A stretch of DNA of 64,000 nt. It comes from Nitrosomonas sp. GTDB taxonomy: Bacteria > Pseudomonadota > Gammaproteobacteria > Burkholderiales > Nitrosomonadaceae. The position numbers and the translations under genes were made by a program. Location: contig NZ_JAIEME010000025.1 of NCBI RefSeq assembly GCF_019752415.1, forward strand, positions 1 to 64,000, in the 5' to 3' direction. The notes under the pieces were generated by a model that was given only the letters and a program-made list of their open reading frames with translations, was not told the DNA's origin and made no database searches. Positions 1 through 9,808 of this stretch are shown piece by piece (the stretch's first letter is position 1; each line of letters opens with the position of its first letter).

Positions 1-822
1 GCGGTCTTTCACGTCGCGTTTGTTGACGAACGGCTGAAAGTTGGAGCCGTACTTGATGCCGTAAGGCGGGTCGAGGTAGATCATCTGTACCTGCCCGGCC
101 ATGCCTTCCTTTTGCAGCAACGAGTTCATCACCAGCAGCGAATCCCCGGCAATCAGCCGGTTCGCCCAATCGCGGTCGTGTTTGTAAAAATCGATGGCTT
201 CGCGTAGCGGCAGGTTTTCAAACGGCGCATGGAACAAATCCGGCTGAATTGCGGCGCCGGGTTTTCCTTTGCCGTCTTTCAGCTTTTTCTGCACCGCAGC
301 CAGAATCGTCGCCGGATCAATGCGTTCGTGCACATGCAGTGACACAGTGTCCACTGAAAAACTGGTGCGTTCGGCCTTGCCGCTCCAGTTCAAATACGGC
401 GACTGCATGCGTTTGAGCTGTTCCAGTGCCGCTTGCATCTGCTCTTTGTCTCCCGATGCCAGCGCATCATCGATCAAGGTTTCAATCGTTGAGCGGCTGC
501 TATCAAAATTCAGCGCCGGATCGATATGCGGGTCGTATTGCCAGGCGGTTTTTCCTTCCACGCCGTCGGAATGCGTGTCGACCATGCCGACATGCGGATT
601 GTTGGTGCGTTTATCGTCATGCCGGTAACTGAGCACTTCGGAAGACTGATTTTTGCCTTTCTTATGATCGGGCACAGTCTTTCCGGAGGATGATTTTCTC
701 GGTGTCACGGCTTCTGGCGATGCTTCTTGCAACTCGAGTGAGAATTCATCATCGAGCAGGGTCTCCTGCTGTGGCTTTTGGTTTGAACCGTTCACTGCTG
801 TCTTGTCTTCGTTTGCTGCCAT
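1..822 (-). CDS. DNA methyltransferase, type III Mod-like (5' part, cut by window edge)
   Basis: The gene reads leftwards from ATG at 822 and is open to the window edge, giving 274 visible residues. The first 180 or so residues are hydrophilic, as in the leader of large Mod-type enzymes. Near the edge the protein reads LIAGDSLLVMNSLL and then MIYLDPPYGIKYGSNFQPF. DPPY (about residues 251-254) is motif IV of amino-methyltransferases, which holds the target base, and this arrangement is typical of Mod subunits of type III restriction systems and related adenine methylases. The enzyme would transfer a methyl group from S-adenosylmethionine to adenine in DNA. The AdoMet-binding motif and any Res partner lie outside the window, so whether it is part of a restriction system or an orphan cannot be seen. 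Confidence 0.8.
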   Translation of the reverse strand, partial: MAANEDKTAVNGSNQKPQQETLLDDEFSLELQEASPEAVTPRKSSSGKTVPDHKKGKNQSSEVLSYRHDDKRTNNPHVGMVDTHSDGVEGKTAWQYDPHIDPALNFDSSRSTIETLIDDALASGDKEQMQAALEQLKRMQSPYLNWSGKAERTSFSVDTVSLHVHERIDPATILAAVQKKLKDGKGKPGAAIQPDLFHAPFENLPLREAIDFYKHDRDWANRLIAGDSLLVMNSLLQKEGMAGQVQMIYLDPPYGIKYGSNFQPFVNKRDVKDR

Positions 823-1077
823 GATTGAGTTCAACTTCCTAAGGTGAGATTTTGCCTGGTCGCCACTTTATAACAACAAGTTACTAATGATGGATCAATT
901 CTACCAGTGAATAAACGCATCGCATCAAAGCATTTGGGCATCACATCATTGTTTTCTTTCTTCTGATAGAATCAGGCTGTTGGGTGAAATTCTGTCAAAT
1001 TCTTGATGCTGGCAGTCTGACACGCTATTGGTTGATCCATTAAGTCATACTTTCCACATCAATAAAATCCACTCACT

Positions 1078-1803
1078 ATGAATGCTCCTTGTCCGCTTGA
1101 TAATGTTCGCATCGTTCTCAGCCACACCAGCCATCCCGGCAATATCGGCGCGGCTGCACGGGCGATGAAAACGATGGGATTGGGCGCGCTGTATCTGATC
1201 AATCCCCGGCTTTTCCCGGATCGAGAGGCGGATGCGCGTGCGGTTAGTGCGCGCGATATTCTGGATAAAATTAAGGTTTGCACCGAATTGGATGAAGCGT
1301 TGGAAAACACCGTGATGGTTGCTGCGATGACGGCGCGACCACGCGACCTTTCGCATGATGTGTTCAATGCACGGCAGGGTGCACGAGAATTATTGCGTTA
1401 TGCGCGGCAACAGCCGGTCGCATTGCTGTTTGGCGCAGAAACATCCGGACTGACTACCGCGGAAGTGAATAAGTGCCAGATCATTATTCATATTCCCGCC
1501 AACCCGGAATTCACTTCACTGAACCTGGCAAGCGCAGTGCAAGTGATGGCGTATGAGTTGCGCATGGCGCTGATAGAAAACGAAGAACCTGCATCCCCGA
1601 TTGGATCACCCGTTAGTTTTAATGATCTGGAGTTATTTTATGCGCATCTTGAACAGGCGATGATTGCCAGCGATTTTCTTGATCCGCAAAAACCCAAGCT
1701 GTTGATGCAGCGCATTCGCCGTTTGTTTGCACGGGCGCGGCTGGAGAAAGAGGAAGTGCAGATTTTGCGCGGCATTCTGACGGCTTTGGGCAAGCGCTGG
1801 TAG
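1078..1803 (+). CDS. trmJ: tRNA (cytidine/uridine-2'-O)-methyltransferase TrmJ
   Basis: This 241-residue protein is a SPOUT-class methyltransferase of the TrmH/TrmJ family. Near the N-terminus it has VLSHTSHPGNIGAAARAMKT, the RNA-side motif of the family. Near residue 119 it has LLFGAETSGLT, and near residue 147 SLNLASAVQVMAYEL; these two build the trefoil knot that binds S-adenosylmethionine. TrmJ 2'-O-methylates position 32 in the anticodon loop of several tRNAs. Length and C-terminal helical extension fit TrmJ. The gene stands alone between the divergent methyltransferase gene and the convergent argB, so it probably has its own promoter in the 255 bp upstream. Confidence 0.93.
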   Translation: MNAPCPLDNVRIVLSHTSHPGNIGAAARAMKTMGLGALYLINPRLFPDREADARAVSARDILDKIKVCTELDEALENTVMVAAMTARPRDLSHDVFNARQGARELLRYARQQPVALLFGAETSGLTTAEVNKCQIIIHIPANPEFTSLNLASAVQVMAYELRMALIENEEPASPIGSPVSFNDLELFYAHLEQAMIASDFLDPQKPKLLMQRIRRLFARARLEKEEVQILRGILTALGKRW

Positions 1804-1852
1804 CATCCCAAGGCTTCTTTGCACCTATAGAACTCCTGAAAAACTCACATTG

Positions 1853-1908
1853 GTCATTCCGAACGCAGAGAGGAATCTTTGTAGATTTCTCGCGGTGCTC
1901 GAAATGAC
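1853..1908. repeat. 56-bp imperfect palindrome
   Basis: The left arm begins GTCATTCCGAACGCAGAGAG and the right arm, read on the other strand, begins GTCATTTCGAGCACCGCGAG. The arms match with a few changes and close over a short AT-rich centre. It sits between the convergent trmJ and argB genes. The GTCATTCC...GGAATCT pattern looks like a dispersed intergenic palindrome of the REP/MITE kind; a role as a bidirectional terminator is also possible. Copy number cannot be judged from one window. Confidence 0.6.
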
Positions 1909-1926
1909 AGTCAGTCAAAGATTTTT

Positions 1927-2829
<903 letters not shown>

Positions 2830-2880
2830 TTATCAAATAATTTGTAATAAAAACGTATCGGCATATCTTCAAACGGCAAT

Positions 2881-3387
2881 TCATTCACGCGCAATCTGCA
2901 AGAATTTTTCATCACGGATCAATTCATATAGGCTTAATTCTCGCCATAGCCGTCCTTCTGTATCCTTATAATTTGCGGTAACACCCTTAGGCAGTTTCTT
3001 TTTGGCCGATTTAACCGGTGTAAATTCAGACAAATTTCTAATACCCAGCATACTGTTGACTATGAAACCACCGAACATCTTATTCCCTGGAGAAGCAAGT
3101 AAGATTCGTGATTTTAGGTTGAATTGCGTTGGATTTCCGCCTAGATAGACACCTATATCTGTGATTCCGTAGAGATTCCCGCGCACATTGGCCAAACCAA
3201 GAAACCAGGGCTGCGTTAACGGAACGTGCGCTAATTTGGGTATCTGTATGACTTCACTGACTTCAGTCATTGGGATCAAATAGCGATCCTCTCCCACTGC
3301 CACACCCAGCACCGTAGATGAAGCATCACCTTTACCCGCGCTTTGGATCTGTTCAGTTAAAGTATGTTGGTATTCTTCTATGCTCAT
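2881..3387 (-). CDS. CheW-like domain protein (possibly PilI-type)
   Basis: The 168-residue protein consists almost entirely of one CheW domain. Visible parts are RYLIPMTEVSEVIQIPKLAH, PWFLGLANVRGNLYGITDIG and LASPGNKMFGGFIVN, which correspond to the two beta-barrels of CheW. Such proteins couple receptors to a CheA-type kinase in the cytoplasm. The NVRGNLYGI motif and the lack of a methyl-accepting receptor or kinase gene nearby are also compatible with PilI, the CheW homologue of twitching-motility systems. No partner gene is visible on either side; the gene is divergent from the BON lipoprotein gene. Confidence 0.8.
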   Translation of the reverse strand: MSIEEYQHTLTEQIQSAGKGDASSTVLGVAVGEDRYLIPMTEVSEVIQIPKLAHVPLTQPWFLGLANVRGNLYGITDIGVYLGGNPTQFNLKSRILLASPGNKMFGGFIVNSMLGIRNLSEFTPVKSAKKKLPKGVTANYKDTEGRLWRELSLYELIRDEKFLQIARE

Positions 3388-3500
3388 AATGCCTGTTAAG
3401 TCACTTTGTAATGCTGTGTTTTAGGCTATTGATTATTCGTGATCCGGCTATTTTACTGTATTATCAGGCATGCAATTTTGAATTCTGTGGAGTAAATTAA

Positions 3501-4079
3501 ATGAAATATCTCAATCAAACTTGGCTGGCTCTTTTTTTAATCTTCCCATTTCTGGTAGGTTGTGTTCCGATGTTTGCAGTTGGTACAGCAGCAGGAACTG
3601 GCGCATATATCTCCGAGGATCGTAGAACCAGTGGCATGTTCATTGAAGATGAGGGCATTGAATTAAAAGGGTCGCGGCGTATTTATCAACAATTTGGCGA
3701 TAAAGTACACATTAATATCACCAGTTATAATCGCATGGTTCTGTTAACGGGAGAAGCGCCGACAGAAACCATCAAGGGGGATATTGAGAAACTGATTATG
3801 GGTGTTGATAATGTGCGCAAAATCTTCAATGAAATCGCTGTTGCCGGAAACACTTCACTGGCTTCCCGCAGCAATGATACATTGATTACTTCCAAGGTAA
3901 AGACTCGCTTTTTAACCGAACGCAAGTTTCAGATTAATCATGTCAAGATTGTGACAGAGAATGAAGTAGTGTATCTGCTCGGTGTGGTTACCCGACAAGA
4001 AGCCGATAATGCAGCTCAAATTGCCAGTGCTACATCTGGCGTGAAGAAAGTCGTCAAAGTATTCGAATATCTGAATTAA
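3501..4079 (+). CDS. BON-domain lipoprotein (DolP/OsmY-like)
   Basis: The 192-residue protein starts with a lipoprotein signal peptide ending at a lipobox (PFLVGC), so it should be attached to a membrane on the periplasmic side. Two BON domains follow, at about residues 47-115 (VHINITSYNRMVLLTGEAP) and 125-192 (QINHVKIVTENEVVYLLGVV). BON domains bind phospholipid; the arrangement resembles DolP (YraP), which acts in outer-membrane integrity. The start is supported by GGAG ten bases upstream. The glycolate-oxidase-like gene begins four bases after the stop, so the two are probably cotranscribed although their functions seem unrelated. Confidence 0.88.
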   Translation: MKYLNQTWLALFLIFPFLVGCVPMFAVGTAAGTGAYISEDRRTSGMFIEDEGIELKGSRRIYQQFGDKVHINITSYNRMVLLTGEAPTETIKGDIEKLIMGVDNVRKIFNEIAVAGNTSLASRSNDTLITSKVKTRFLTERKFQINHVKIVTENEVVYLLGVVTRQEADNAAQIASATSGVKKVVKVFEYLN

Positions 4080-4083
4080 TTTC

Positions 4084-5466
4084 ATGATACCAGCTAATTT
4101 GATAGCTGATTTGCAGGGAGCATTTCCTCCCGATCGCTTTTATACCGATCCGGTAGATTGCTATTCTTATGCTTATGATAACAGTCGCAAAATATTTCCG
4201 CCTGATGCCGTACTGTTTCCGCTAACCGGAGAGGAAGTGCAACACATCGTAGCGCTTTGCAACCAATATCAGATCCCGCTTATTCCCCGCGGGCGTGGTA
4301 CCGGTACTGCGGGCGGTAGCTTGCCAGAATTTGGCGGCATTGCTTTATCGATGGAACGCATGACCAATATCATTTCTATCGACCCTGCGAATCGTGTTGT
4401 CGTGGTTGAGCCTGGTGTATTGAATCAATCCGTACAAGATGCTGCCAAGCCATTTGGTTTTTTCTGGCCGCCCGATCCTTCCAGTGCCATGTTCTCAAGT
4501 GTTGGTGGAAATATCGCCACCAGTGCAGGTGGCCCTCATGCGGTTAAGTATGGCACGACCCGTGAACATGTTCTGGGTTTGAAAGCTGTGACCGGCGCGG
4601 GAGACTTCATTACAACCGGCTGTTACACCACCAAAGGTGTCGTTGGATATGATCTTACGCGTCTTCTAATTGGTTCCGAAGGAACACTCGCTGTGATTAC
4701 CGAGGCAACACTTAAACTAACTGCTTTACCCAGTGTCGTCGCTGGCATTACAGCACATTTCCACGATCTTTCAAGTTGCGCAGAAGCTATAGTTAATATT
4801 ATGTCACTACCACAACTGCCAAGCGCTCTTGAATTTCTCGATTCCGGCTCGCTAAACCTGATACGTGGCCGCTATCCTGACATGCTACCAACGAATACAA
4901 CCGCCATGCTGATGATAGAAGTCGATGGTTCCAAGAATGACATTCCTGATGCGTTATCCGCAATACTTGCGGCATGCAGAACCGGCGGATTGATTCATGC
5001 CAACCAGGTGAATGATACTGCGGCACTATGGAAAGCCCGCAAGGCTTTATCCCCTCTATTACGTGAAATTGCGCCTAAGAAGATTAATGAAGATGTTGTA
5101 GTACCGGTTAGTACCCTGCCCCAATTTTTACACGGATTGACACAACTAAGTACGCAACATCACCTGCACAATGTAAATTTTGGCCATGCTGGGAATGGTA
5201 ATATTCATGTCAATTTGTTGATAAACCCTGATGATGCTGAAGAAGTTGCACGAGCCGAATGCTGTTTGGATGAAATATTTGACTTGGTTATCACGCTTCG
5301 AGGCACTTTATCGGGAGAACATGGTATTGGTAGCGAGAAACGTGCTTTTGTAACAAAAGAGATAGACCGTGCAACACTGGATTTAATGAAGAGCATCAAA
5401 CATTTGTTCGATCCCAACAATATTCTTAATCCTGGAAAATTGTTTCCTAAGACTGAGTCAATCTGA
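4084..5466 (+). CDS. glcD: FAD-linked oxidase, GlcD / D-lactate dehydrogenase type
   Basis: This 460-residue protein belongs to the FAD-binding PCMH oxidoreductases (GlcD, D-lactate dehydrogenase). The FAD domain is seen in IPRGRGTGTAGGSLPEFGG and FSSVGGNIATSAGGPHAVKY. The C-terminal substrate domain carries VNFGHAGNGNIHVNLL and SGEHGIGSEKR, whose histidines are conserved in 2-hydroxy-acid dehydrogenases. It would oxidise glycolate or D-lactate to the 2-oxo acid. The partners GlcE and GlcF are not adjacent, so glycolate as substrate is uncertain. It follows the BON lipoprotein gene by four bases and ends at a strong hairpin shared with convergent ctaB. Confidence 0.88.
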   Translation: MIPANLIADLQGAFPPDRFYTDPVDCYSYAYDNSRKIFPPDAVLFPLTGEEVQHIVALCNQYQIPLIPRGRGTGTAGGSLPEFGGIALSMERMTNIISIDPANRVVVVEPGVLNQSVQDAAKPFGFFWPPDPSSAMFSSVGGNIATSAGGPHAVKYGTTREHVLGLKAVTGAGDFITTGCYTTKGVVGYDLTRLLIGSEGTLAVITEATLKLTALPSVVAGITAHFHDLSSCAEAIVNIMSLPQLPSALEFLDSGSLNLIRGRYPDMLPTNTTAMLMIEVDGSKNDIPDALSAILAACRTGGLIHANQVNDTAALWKARKALSPLLREIAPKKINEDVVVPVSTLPQFLHGLTQLSTQHHLHNVNFGHAGNGNIHVNLLINPDDAEEVARAECCLDEIFDLVITLRGTLSGEHGIGSEKRAFVTKEIDRATLDLMKSIKHLFDPNNILNPGKLFPKTESI

Positions 5467-5483
5467 GAACTATATTTAATTTT

Positions 5484-5529
5484 CGCTTGTAATATGTGAC
5501 AACCACATAATAACCACATATTACAAGCG
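5484..5529. terminator. 15-bp perfect inverted repeat between convergent genes
   Basis: CGCTTGTAATATGTG at 5484-5498 is repeated in exact reverse complement at 5515-5529, with a 16-base loop. It lies between the stops of glcD and ctaB, which converge here. There is no long T-run on either side, so it is either a weak bidirectional terminator or an RNA 3'-end stabilising hairpin. Confidence 0.55.
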
Positions 5530-5558
5530 CAATATTTCTGATACTTAAAGCTTAAATT

Positions 5559-6452
5559 CTAAAAAAAGAAATAGTGATCTACTAACAGTGCCACGAATAG
5601 CAACGCTAAATAGAGTATCGAATAACGGAACGCTTCCCGTGCCAATTGGTCACTATAGTTTCTGTAAATTTCTACTGCGTAGTACATAAAAATTCCATTT
5701 AACACAATAGAACTTCCCAAATAAATTAGTCCACTCATTTGAGTTATATAAGGCAGAGTTGTCACAACACACAAAATGATTGTGTACAACAATACTTGCA
5801 ATTTTGTAAATTGATCACCATGTGTCACTGGAAGCATAGGCATACCAATTGAGGCATATTCATTTTTTCTGTATAGCGCAAGTGCCCAAAAATGTGGTGG
5901 TGTCCAGGCAAAGATAATCAAAAATAACAACAGCGCATCTGCGGTTACATCACCCGTCACTGCAGCCCAGCCCAATACTGGCGGCATAGCGCCTGAAGCG
6001 CCGCCTATTACGATATTCTGCGGCGTCAGCGGTTTCAGAATCACGGTATAAATTATGGCATAGCCTACAAAAGTGCCAAGCGTCAGCCACATAGTGAGCT
6101 CATTGATCCAGTGATACAGCATAAAAAGACCCAATCCTCCGACAATCAGCAGAAAGAACAGAGTTTCTGGAACACTCACTTTGCCTTGTGGAAGGGGCCT
6201 TCCTTTCGTTCGCGCCATCACGGCATCCATTTTTTGTTCTACCAGGCAATTTAATGCTGCGGCAGCCCCAGCCACTAACGCAATACCTATCGTTCCAAAG
6301 ATTAGGATATCCAAAGGTACCGCCCCGGGGACTGCCAGAAACATTCCAATCACTGCAGTAAATACAATCAACGATACAACGCGCGGTTTCGTTAAGCGGT
6401 AAAACTGATTAATACGGGTTGCTGTTTCATGCCAAGTCATACTAGTAGACAT
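5559..6452 (-). CDS. ctaB: Protoheme IX farnesyltransferase (heme O synthase)
   Basis: The 297-residue membrane protein is a UbiA-family prenyltransferase that joins farnesyl diphosphate to heme B to make heme O, the first step towards heme A of the aa3 oxidase. The motifs [19 protein letters not shown] (Mg-diphosphate binding) and [19 protein letters not shown] (family signature) are present, with about nine hydrophobic segments. A good AAGGAG site precedes ATG at 6452. It is the last gene of the cytochrome oxidase cluster. Heme A synthase (ctaA), which often lies just upstream in betaproteobacteria, is absent here. Confidence 0.95.
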   Translation of the reverse strand: MSTSMTWHETATRINQFYRLTKPRVVSLIVFTAVIGMFLAVPGAVPLDILIFGTIGIALVAGAAAALNCLVEQKMDAVMARTKGRPLPQGKVSVPETLFFLLIVGGLGLFMLYHWINELTMWLTLGTFVGYAIIYTVILKPLTPQNIVIGGASGAMPPVLGWAAVTGDVTADALLLFLIIFAWTPPHFWALALYRKNEYASIGMPMLPVTHGDQFTKLQVLLYTIILCVVTTLPYITQMSGLIYLGSSIVLNGIFMYYAVEIYRNYSDQLAREAFRYSILYLALLFVALLVDHYFFF

Positions 6453-6536
6453 GTCTTTGATCTCCTTTATCCATCTTCATTGAATATTTTTATATTTGAT
6501 TCAAGCGAATCCTGTCTGCTGAGACACAATCAAATC

Positions 6537-7118
6537 TTAATGCTCTATTTGCGAAACATGTAACAATCTTTTTATGTCATGACCCATTTTTGTCCCATCT
6601 ACGTTTTCTGGGAAACGCATCATCAAATTACCTATTGGATCAATTAAGTAGATGTGTTTTGTTTGAATTTCTTTGGTTTCAATAAAACTAAGAATCTCGC
6701 TATCCTGAGCTTTAACAAAGAATGTGCCATCATATTCTTTAACTAATTCCGCATCTGGAATGACATCGTCATTAATTAGCCAAAGCCGTTCAATTCGATG
6801 TTTTTGTTTTCCCTGCACTAACCGTACTTGTCGCATAAAATATAATTTTTTCTGACAAGCTTCGTCACAGTGCCCAGAATCTACTGTCACCAGAACCCAC
6901 TTTCCATGCAGATCCTTCATACGCAGGATCGTATTATCAGCTTGGTTGGTTGCTTTTCCTGTCACCTTAACGATCGGTATTAAATCACCATAGTGCTTAC
7001 TTTCTGGTTTATATTCCAGAAAATATAAGGCATAAGAAATTACAACCGGAGCACACATTAATGCCAGAAGTAGTAAAAATTTACGCCTATTAGACTTTTG
7101 TATTTTTTCGTTTAACAT
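6537..7118 (-). CDS. SCO-like cytochrome oxidase assembly protein
   Basis: The 193-residue protein has one N-terminal membrane segment (FLLLLALMCAPVVISYALYF) and a periplasmic thioredoxin-like domain. The sequence HGKWVLVTVDSGHCDEACQK places the pair C-x3-C (CDEAC) where SCO proteins hold the CuA copper-binding cysteines, and IYLIDPIGNLMMRFP matches the later strand of the fold. I do not see the third SCO ligand, a His in a clear motif, so copper delivery is an inference; a thiol-reductase role for CuA is the alternative. It overlaps the 3' end of the SURF1 gene by 29 bases, which supports coupled translation within the oxidase operon. Confidence 0.75.
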   Translation of the reverse strand: MLNEKIQKSNRRKFLLLLALMCAPVVISYALYFLEYKPESKHYGDLIPIVKVTGKATNQADNTILRMKDLHGKWVLVTVDSGHCDEACQKKLYFMRQVRLVQGKQKHRIERLWLINDDVIPDAELVKEYDGTFFVKAQDSEILSFIETKEIQTKHIYLIDPIGNLMMRFPENVDGTKMGHDIKRLLHVSQIEH

Positions 7119-7809
7119 TCAACACTAAGAAAATAATTATTGCTGTAGTTGCTAGTAAAAACCATTGAACTGCATAGCCTAAATTCTTGGCAGCACCTGA
7201 GTCTGGCCTATCCCAATCACGCATCAGTCCATCTTCTACATTATTCTTTTGCAATACCATCAGAGGTTGAATTTCTTGCCCTGTCTCCTCCTGATAGCGC
7301 TGCAGATTAAAGTCATTCCAGACCTTACCTGTTGTTACCATTTCAGACAGCTTGAATGTCCTCAATTCTGGTGCTACCACTAACCCAGTTACATTAATAA
7401 CACCATTAATTTCATTGACATGCGGCAATACTGATCTGTCATATCCTGTCGCGACCCACCCTCTGTTGATCGCAACAAGTAACGCGCTATTCACAATCTT
7501 AAGTGGTGTAATAACGTGATAGCCCGCATGACCCTGATGAGTTTTATTATCCAGAAATATTGTGTGTTCAGAAAGAAATTCACCCTGCACTTCAACTTCT
7601 CGATACTGAAAATCTTCTAGCTTGACCAAAGTATTTGGCAATGTCACTGCGGGTTGCTTTGCATATTGTTCAAGAAGCTCATGCCGTGCATTTTTTTCAT
7701 CAGCGCGAGATAACTGCCACTTACCCAATTCAATGAAAATGATAACAGACACTGCGGTAACTAAAACCACCCACAGCTTTGGTTCAAAGCGGTATCCCAA
7801 TACAATCAT
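7090..7809 (-). CDS. SURF1 family cytochrome oxidase biogenesis protein
   Basis: The 239-residue protein has the SURF1 layout: an N-terminal helix ending in ELGKWQLSRADEKNAR (family motif GxWQxxR near the first membrane segment), a periplasmic domain containing LDNKTHQGHAGYHVITPL and INRGWVATG, and a C-terminal helix starting YAVQWFLLATTAIIIFLV. SURF1 helps insert heme A into subunit I of cytochrome c oxidase. Its place between ctaE and the SCO-like gene is standard for betaproteobacteria. A 225-bp gap separates it from ctaE, in which I see no further gene. Confidence 0.92.
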   Translation of the reverse strand: MIVLGYRFEPKLWVVLVTAVSVIIFIELGKWQLSRADEKNARHELLEQYAKQPAVTLPNTLVKLEDFQYREVEVQGEFLSEHTIFLDNKTHQGHAGYHVITPLKIVNSALLVAINRGWVATGYDRSVLPHVNEINGVINVTGLVVAPELRTFKLSEMVTTGKVWNDFNLQRYQEETGQEIQPLMVLQKNNVEDGLMRDWDRPDSGAAKNLGYAVQWFLLATTAIIIFLVLNVKRKNTKV

Positions 7810-8034
7810 TTTCTGTCTGTATAAATTTTGATACTCGATTGACTGTTATTTTTAGGAAATGTATGTCCTATATTTTTAGTCAGTTTTAGAAGAAATACTA
7901 ACTGAATTTCTTATCTTTTATCTCGCAAATAAAAAATTCCAGACTTTTACACCTCACAAGAAATCTTTTCTTCTAACTAAACTCTTAGTGTCTGTGTGCA
8001 AAAGCTGGAATCTTCTCTACCACCTCTGTTTCTT

Positions 8035-8892
8035 TTACATCAAATAAACAAAAATAAACAGCCCTAACCATACCACGTCAACAAAGTGCCAGTACCAAGC
8101 CACTCCTTCAAAACCGAAGTGATTCTCAGGAGTAAAGTGCCCGGCTAAACTACGGAAGTAGATTACTGTCAGCATGATTGCACCCACAGTTACATGGAAT
8201 CCGTGAAATCCAGTCAACATGAAGAAGGTTGAACCATAAGCACCTGTTGTCAATTTTAGATTCAAATCATTGTAAGCGTGAATATACTCATAAGCTTGGC
8301 AGCCTATGAATAATGCGCCTAAAAATATGGTAGCGAGCAACCATTTTTTGAGTCCATCGCGTCTGTTTTCTTTCAGTGCGTGATGTGCCAGGGTACAGGT
8401 TACACCCGACAATAACAGTAACAGTGTATTGAAAGCAGGCAACCCCCATGCTCCCATCGGGGTGAATTGTTCGTGTACGCCAGGTCCCGCGGTTGGCCAT
8501 GCACCATTATATGAGGACCAGAAGCTATTTCCCAATACTGAGCTTTCTGCTTCTAGCCAAGGAATCGAAAGGTTACGCATATAAAACAATGCACCAAAAA
8601 ATGCACAGAAGAACATTACTTCTGTCAAAATGAACCAGCTCATTCCCCAACGAAATGAACGATCTACCTGCTGATTAAATTTACCACTTTCACTTTCCCT
8701 TGCTACAGTTCCAAACCAACCAAATAACATATAAATCAGTATGGCAAAACCTACTGCTAACAGACCATATCCAAGCTCCATCTTATTCATGGTCAGGGCT
8801 GCGCCTGACCCTAAAAATAACAGCGCGGTCGATCCTATTATTGGATATGCCGATGGTGCTGGGACATAATAGTGTCCGGATTCTTGACTCAT
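8035..8892 (-). CDS. ctaE: Cytochrome c oxidase subunit III
   Basis: The 285-residue protein has seven hydrophobic segments and family motifs: SWFILTEVMFFCAFFGALFY containing the conserved membrane Glu, TGFHGFHVTVGAIML with the HGFHV motif, and GVAWYWHFVDVVWLGLFIFV at the C-terminus. Subunit III stabilises the oxidase core and its proton uptake. An AGGAGG site precedes ATG at 8892. It follows the DUF2970 gene by 27 bases. Confidence 0.97.
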   Translation of the reverse strand: MSQESGHYYVPAPSAYPIIGSTALLFLGSGAALTMNKMELGYGLLAVGFAILIYMLFGWFGTVARESESGKFNQQVDRSFRWGMSWFILTEVMFFCAFFGALFYMRNLSIPWLEAESSVLGNSFWSSYNGAWPTAGPGVHEQFTPMGAWGLPAFNTLLLLLSGVTCTLAHHALKENRRDGLKKWLLATIFLGALFIGCQAYEYIHAYNDLNLKLTTGAYGSTFFMLTGFHGFHVTVGAIMLTVIYFRSLAGHFTPENHFGFEGVAWYWHFVDVVWLGLFIFVYLM

Positions 8893-8919
8893 TCTTATCT
8901 CCTCCTACTTATGATTTAT

Positions 8920-9132
8920 TTAATTTCTAACTACCAATTGAACTAATAACAACACACAGATTACAAATACCAAGCCTCCAATAATCCCGCCTATGACAAC
9001 ATGAACTGGCTTCAAAGTTGCAGCATCATTCTCAAGATCACTCTTTGTGCGGATTCCCATAAATGCGGCCATGACAGCTTTAGCAATCTGCAAAATACTA
9101 ACGCTACTTTGTTTTTCAGTAATCTTATTCAC
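8920..9132 (-). CDS. DUF2970 family small membrane protein
   Basis: A small protein of about 70 residues with the DUF2970 core KAVMAAFMGIRTKSDLE followed by one membrane helix (HVVIGGIIGGLVFVICVLLL). Proteins of this family recur between ctaG and ctaE in betaproteobacterial oxidase clusters; their function is unknown. The start is uncertain: the frame has no ATG. GTG at 9132, 11 bases after the ctaG stop, is given here; a TTG at 9180 would add 16 residues and overlap ctaG. Confidence 0.75.
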   Translation of the reverse strand: MNKITEKQSSVSILQIAKAVMAAFMGIRTKSDLENDAATLKPVHVVIGGIIGGLVFVICVLLLVQLVVRN

Positions 9133-9142
9133 TTCCTCTGCC

Positions 9143-9688
9143 TTATTTTGTAGCCACGCTTCCACTACCGGGTAATTCAAAGAAAGTATATGAAATAGTC
9201 ACCGTATTTATCTCTGGCGGCAATCCAGGTTCAATTACAAATTGCACTGGCATTTGTCTAGTCTCATATGGCTTAAGAACTTGTTTTGTAAAGCAAAAAC
9301 ATTCAAACTTCTTCAAATGTTTATCCAGAAAACGCGGGCTGTAACTGGGTATCGCTTGCCCGTTTATTTCACGATCTGAGTCATTTGTAATTTCGTACAT
9401 CACACTGATTGCTTCACCAGGATGAATACGAGCGCTGGTTTGCAGTGGTTTAAATTGCCAAGGCAATCCTCTTGTATTCGCATCAAATTCCACTGTAATC
9501 CAGCGCTTTTCATCCACCCAATTCTCTTTAACCAGTACGTCTGGTTTTAGCAGATTATTAATTCCAGTTACTTCACAGAATTTTTCATAAAATGGTACAA
9601 GAGCATATCCAAAAACAAACATTATTAATGTGAAAACCAACAACTTTTTCATCATTACTACATTAGCTTTCGATAAGTTAGTTACCAT
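9143..9688 (-). CDS. ctaG: Cytochrome c oxidase assembly protein CtaG/Cox11
   Basis: The 181-residue protein has one N-terminal membrane helix (MKKLLVFTLIMFVFGYALVP) and a periplasmic immunoglobulin-like domain. It contains KKFECFCFTKQVLKPYETRQ, in which the CFCF pair is the copper-binding motif of Cox11, and MPVQFVIEPGLPPEINTVT. Cox11 delivers copper to the CuB site of subunit I. It overlaps the preceding 36-residue assembly gene by 11 bases and lies directly downstream of ctaD, as usual. Confidence 0.95.
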   Translation of the reverse strand: MVTNLSKANVVMMKKLLVFTLIMFVFGYALVPFYEKFCEVTGINNLLKPDVLVKENWVDEKRWITVEFDANTRGLPWQFKPLQTSARIHPGEAISVMYEITNDSDREINGQAIPSYSPRFLDKHLKKFECFCFTKQVLKPYETRQMPVQFVIEPGLPPEINTVTISYTFFELPGSGSVATK

Positions 9689-9788
9689 ATTGTTTGTAAA
9701 TAACCGTTAAATAAAGTGCTACCACCGTAAATAACAGAAACAATCCAGTTCTTAGCTTTTTACGCTTTAATTCTGTATCTTGTGACAT
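9678..9788 (-). CDS. Small cytochrome oxidase assembly protein (36 aa)
   Basis: An open frame from ATG at 9788 encodes 36 residues: a basic start (MSQDTELKRKKLR), one membrane helix (TGLFLLFTVVALYLTVIY) and a short tail KQYGN. It occupies the gap between ctaD and ctaG and overlaps the ctaG start by 11 bases. Betaproteobacterial oxidase clusters regularly have such a single-helix protein at this position, annotated as a small assembly protein. Function beyond that is unknown. Confidence 0.75.
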   Translation of the reverse strand: MSQDTELKRKKLRTGLFLLFTVVALYLTVIYKQYGN

Positions 9789-9808
9789 ACGCTTTTCTCT
9801 GACTGTCT

